Shown here one piece after another: positions 15,523-17,863 of a stretch of 17,863 bases of DNA. How positions within the stretch are numbered: the stretch's first letter is position 1; each line of letters begins with the position of its first letter. The position numbers were made by a program, and so were the translations under genes. The notes beneath the pieces were generated by a model. The model had not been told where the DNA came from. It searched no databases and worked only from the letters and a program-made list of their open reading frames with translations. The DNA comes from Flammeovirgaceae bacterium UBA5867 (GTDB lineage Bacteria; Bacteroidota; Bacteroidia; Cytophagales; Cyclobacteriaceae), in assembly GCA_002432545.1 (NCBI GenBank), contig DJFR01000077.1:1250-19112 (forward strand). The letters are read 5' to 3'.

Positions 15523-17863
15523 ATGATCTTAAGATTACCAACATTAATTATTGTTTTAGGGGTGCTCCTGTCGCAACAGGTATGGGCCCAGTCGCGATAT
15601 ACCCTCAGCGGCTATATCAAGGACGCATCCAATGGGGAAGTACTGGTAGGCGCTACGGTGTACATTAAAGAGATTGGTAAAGGCGCTACCAGCAACGTAT
15701 ACGGTTTCTATTCCATTACTGTACCGGCCGCCAGCTATACTGTTGAGTATACTTTTATAGGATATCAAAAGATCGAACGGCAAATCACTTTGGACAAAGA
15801 TGTTCGTGAGAATATAGAATTACCCTCTGATAGCGAGCAGCTGCAGGAAGTAGTGGTGATCGCTGAAGACGAGCAAACTTCCAAAGTTCAGAACGTGGAG
15901 ATGAGCACGGCCAAGCTCGACATCAAAACCATTCAAAAGATACCAGCATTTTTAGGTGAAGTTGATGTTATCAAAAGTCTTCAGCTTTTGCCGGGTGTGA
16001 GTACGGTAGGCGAGGGTGCGTCAGGCTTTAACGTACGCGGAGGTAGCGTAGGGCAGAACCTCGTGTTACAAGATGAAGCCCCGGTATATAATTCATCGCA
16101 CATGCTCGGTTTCTTCTCTGCGTTCAACCCGGATGCCGTGAAAGATGCCAAGCTATATAAAGGTGCTGTGCCATCGCGCTATGGTGGAAGACTTGCTTCC
16201 ATCCTGGATATACGTATGAAAGATGGTAACAGCAAAGAGTATGAAACCACCGGTGGGATTGGTACGATCTTCAGCAGACTTTCATTTGAAGGTCCGATTG
16301 TAAAAGACAAAGGTTCATTCATTGTCTCCGGACGAAGATCGTATATCGATGTGCTGGCGCGACCTTTTGTAGATATACTCAAGGATGGTGGTGCGCTCAA
16401 CTTTTATGACCTGACCGCCAAAGCCAACTATTCACTAAACGACAAAAACCGTATATACCTTTCCGGATATTTCGGCCGCGACAATTTTTACTTCGATAAA
16501 AACCAGGGCTTCAACTGGGGCAACGCTACGGCTACCGTACGCTGGAACCACCTCTTCAATGAGAAGCTCTTCTCGAATATAACCGGAGTATACAGCAGCT
16601 ATAAATACGAGCTTCAGTTTGGCGATGACGATCGGAACCGCTTCAACTGGAACTCATCCATCTCTAACTTTATATTCAAGCCGGAATTCAGTTACTTCAT
16701 CAGCAGCAATAATGAAGTAAACTTTGGTGCCGAGGCAATCTATTATTTCTTCGAGCCTGCCAATGCCAAAGGTATATCCAACGGACAGCCTACTGATATA
16801 AGTCTCGACAAGAAGTACAACCTGGAGACTTCCATCTATATCAACAACAACCTCACCATAAACGATACATGGGCTGTGGAATATGGAATTCGCTATTCTA
16901 ATTTTCAATACTTCGGCCCGGGTACAACCTATACCTATAACGACACCATACCCGGCAAGCGCAGAACAGTAGCTTCTGAAACACAATACAAGCGTGGTAA
17001 ATCTATTGTTGACTATGGCAACTTCGAACCACGTCTCTCGGTTAAAGCAAGTCTCTCGGAAGCAAGCTCGGTTAAAGCAAGCTATAATCGCATGGTGCAG
17101 TATCTTCACCTGATCTCCAACACAACGGCATCTAACCCGCTGGACGTTTGGACACCATCTTCCAACAATATCAAACCGGAGATTGCCGATCAGTTCACAT
17201 TAGGATATTTCCGATCTATAGGTTCTTCCAAGCAATGGGAAGCTTCGGTGGAGGGATACTACCGTGAAACACAAAACCAGATCGACTATATAGATGGTGC
17301 TGATCTTTTGATCAACGAATATCTCGAAGGCGATCTGCTGAGCGGTAAAGGTCGGGCGTACGGTCTTGAATTTTATGTGCAGAAAAAGAAAGGACGTCTT
17401 AACGGATGGATAAGCTATACTCTCGGAAGAACTGAATTGCAAGTTGATGGTATAAATAATGGCAAATGGTATGCTGCGCGCTATGACCAGACACACAATG
17501 TAAAAGTTGCTGCCTTCTACGACATCAGCAAACGCTGGTCTGTATCCGCAGATTTTGTTTTCATTACTGGTACACCTACTACATTCCCTACTTCACGCTA
17601 CGTTATGCAGGGTATATTAATTCCGGATAACGCAACCGGTTCACGTAACAATGTACGGTTGCCAAACTATAACCGCCTGGATATATCGTTCCGCCTGGAA
17701 GGAAAAGAGTATAATCGTAAAGGTAAAGAGAGAAAGAACCGCGACTACTGGGTGTTTTCGGTATACAATGTTTATGCCCGTAAGAATGCGTTCTCCACAT
17801 ATTTCTCTCAGTCGAATGAGCGTGTGGCAGCAGGACAGCCGCTTCAGTCAGAAGCCACACAAC
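15523..17863 (+). CDS. TonB-dependent receptor, 3' end outside the window
   Basis: The reading frame is open for 780 codons from ATG 15523 to the window end with no stop, so the gene is cut by the edge. A signal peptide ends near VWAQ (residue 23). Residues about 25-100 are a carboxypeptidase-regulatory-like domain (TLSGYIKDASNGEVLVGATVYI, YGFYSITVPAASYTV). A linker with EVVVIAEDE follows, then the plug (about 140-235: VIKSLQLLPGVSTVGEGASGF, NVRGGSVGQNLVLQDEAPVYN, YKGAVPSRYGGRLASILDI). The rest is outer-membrane barrel strands, with SSVKASYNRMVQYLHLISNTTA near residue 516-537. It should import a ligand across the outer membrane with TonB energy. The receptor type resembles those often paired with DUF4249 lipoproteins in Bacteroidota, which I cannot check here. 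The substrate is unknown. Confidence 0.93.
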   Translation, partial: MILRLPTLIIVLGVLLSQQVWAQSRYTLSGYIKDASNGEVLVGATVYIKEIGKGATSNVYGFYSITVPAASYTVEYTFIGYQKIERQITLDKDVRENIELPSDSEQLQEVVVIAEDEQTSKVQNVEMSTAKLDIKTIQKIPAFLGEVDVIKSLQLLPGVSTVGEGASGFNVRGGSVGQNLVLQDEAPVYNSSHMLGFFSAFNPDAVKDAKLYKGAVPSRYGGRLASILDIRMKDGNSKEYETTGGIGTIFSRLSFEGPIVKDKGSFIVSGRRSYIDVLARPFVDILKDGGALNFYDLTAKANYSLNDKNRIYLSGYFGRDNFYFDKNQGFNWGNATATVRWNHLFNEKLFSNITGVYSSYKYELQFGDDDRNRFNWNSSISNFIFKPEFSYFISSNNEVNFGAEAIYYFFEPANAKGISNGQPTDISLDKKYNLETSIYINNNLTINDTWAVEYGIRYSNFQYFGPGTTYTYNDTIPGKRRTVASETQYKRGKSIVDYGNFEPRLSVKASLSEASSVKASYNRMVQYLHLISNTTASNPLDVWTPSSNNIKPEIADQFTLGYFRSIGSSKQWEASVEGYYRETQNQIDYIDGADLLINEYLEGDLLSGKGRAYGLEFYVQKKKGRLNGWISYTLGRTELQVDGINNGKWYAARYDQTHNVKVAAFYDISKRWSVSADFVFITGTPTTFPTSRYVMQGILIPDNATGSRNNVRLPNYNRLDISFRLEGKEYNRKGKERKNRDYWVFSVYNVYARKNAFSTYFSQSNERVAAGQPLQSEATQ

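Noticed and set aside
17038..17081. Direct repeat TCGGTTAAAGCAAG, 30 bp apart, as a recent duplication in the receptor gene
   Set aside because: The protein there (RLSVKASLSEASSVKASYNRM) has the length expected for this receptor type, so the repeat looks like similar adjacent barrel strands and not an insertion.

Overview
The window looks like chromosomal DNA from a Bacteroidota bacterium, most likely of the Cytophagales type. The evidence is several promoters of the Bacteroidota form (TTTG-like box, about 20 bp, TAnnTTTG), few Shine-Dalgarno sequences, a TonB-dependent receptor with an N-terminal carboxypeptidase-regulatory-like domain, a LytS/LytTR two-component pair, a YceI protein and an AraC regulator of Bacteroidota type. 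I see no mobile element, tRNA, rRNA or CRISPR array. Fourteen protein genes are supported; the last runs off the right edge.

Layout. Left block, plus strand: a secreted YceI protein with its own terminator, then a probable two-gene operon of a secreted acid-phosphatase-like metallophosphoesterase and an EEP-fold lipoprotein carrying a C-terminal jacalin-like domain, ending in a hairpin terminator. From 3320 to 15264 every gene is on the minus strand. In transcription order (right to left) these are: an AraC-family regulator; a secreted PEBP/YbhB-like protein with promoter and terminator; a TetR regulator; a tripartite RND efflux operon (TolC-type outer-membrane factor, HlyD-type adaptor, HAE1-type RND pump) with a small SEC14/STAS-like gene 8 bp behind the pump; a 395-bp gap with three related hairpin repeats; a four-helix membrane protein with a class III nucleotide cyclase domain; and a LytS-type kinase overlapping its LytTR regulator by 4 bp. 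At the right edge a TonB-dependent receptor starts on the plus strand, divergent from the AraC gene.

How the genes work together. The TetR gene and the pump operon each carry a nearly identical palindrome (17 of 20 positions) just upstream of the start codon. This fits a local TetR repressor controlling itself and the pump. The kinase and regulator form a complete signalling pair.

Unexplained structure. (1) Three tandem 67-71-nt imperfect palindromes at 6431-6733 share arms and an internal loop motif. (2) The octamer TATACCGG (or its complement) occurs 15 times by eye where about 0.5 is expected, in four codon contexts covering all three reading frames and on both strands, always inside genes. 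This suggests a DNA-level signal or strong compositional bias. The cyclase also lacks the usual purine-specifying residues.
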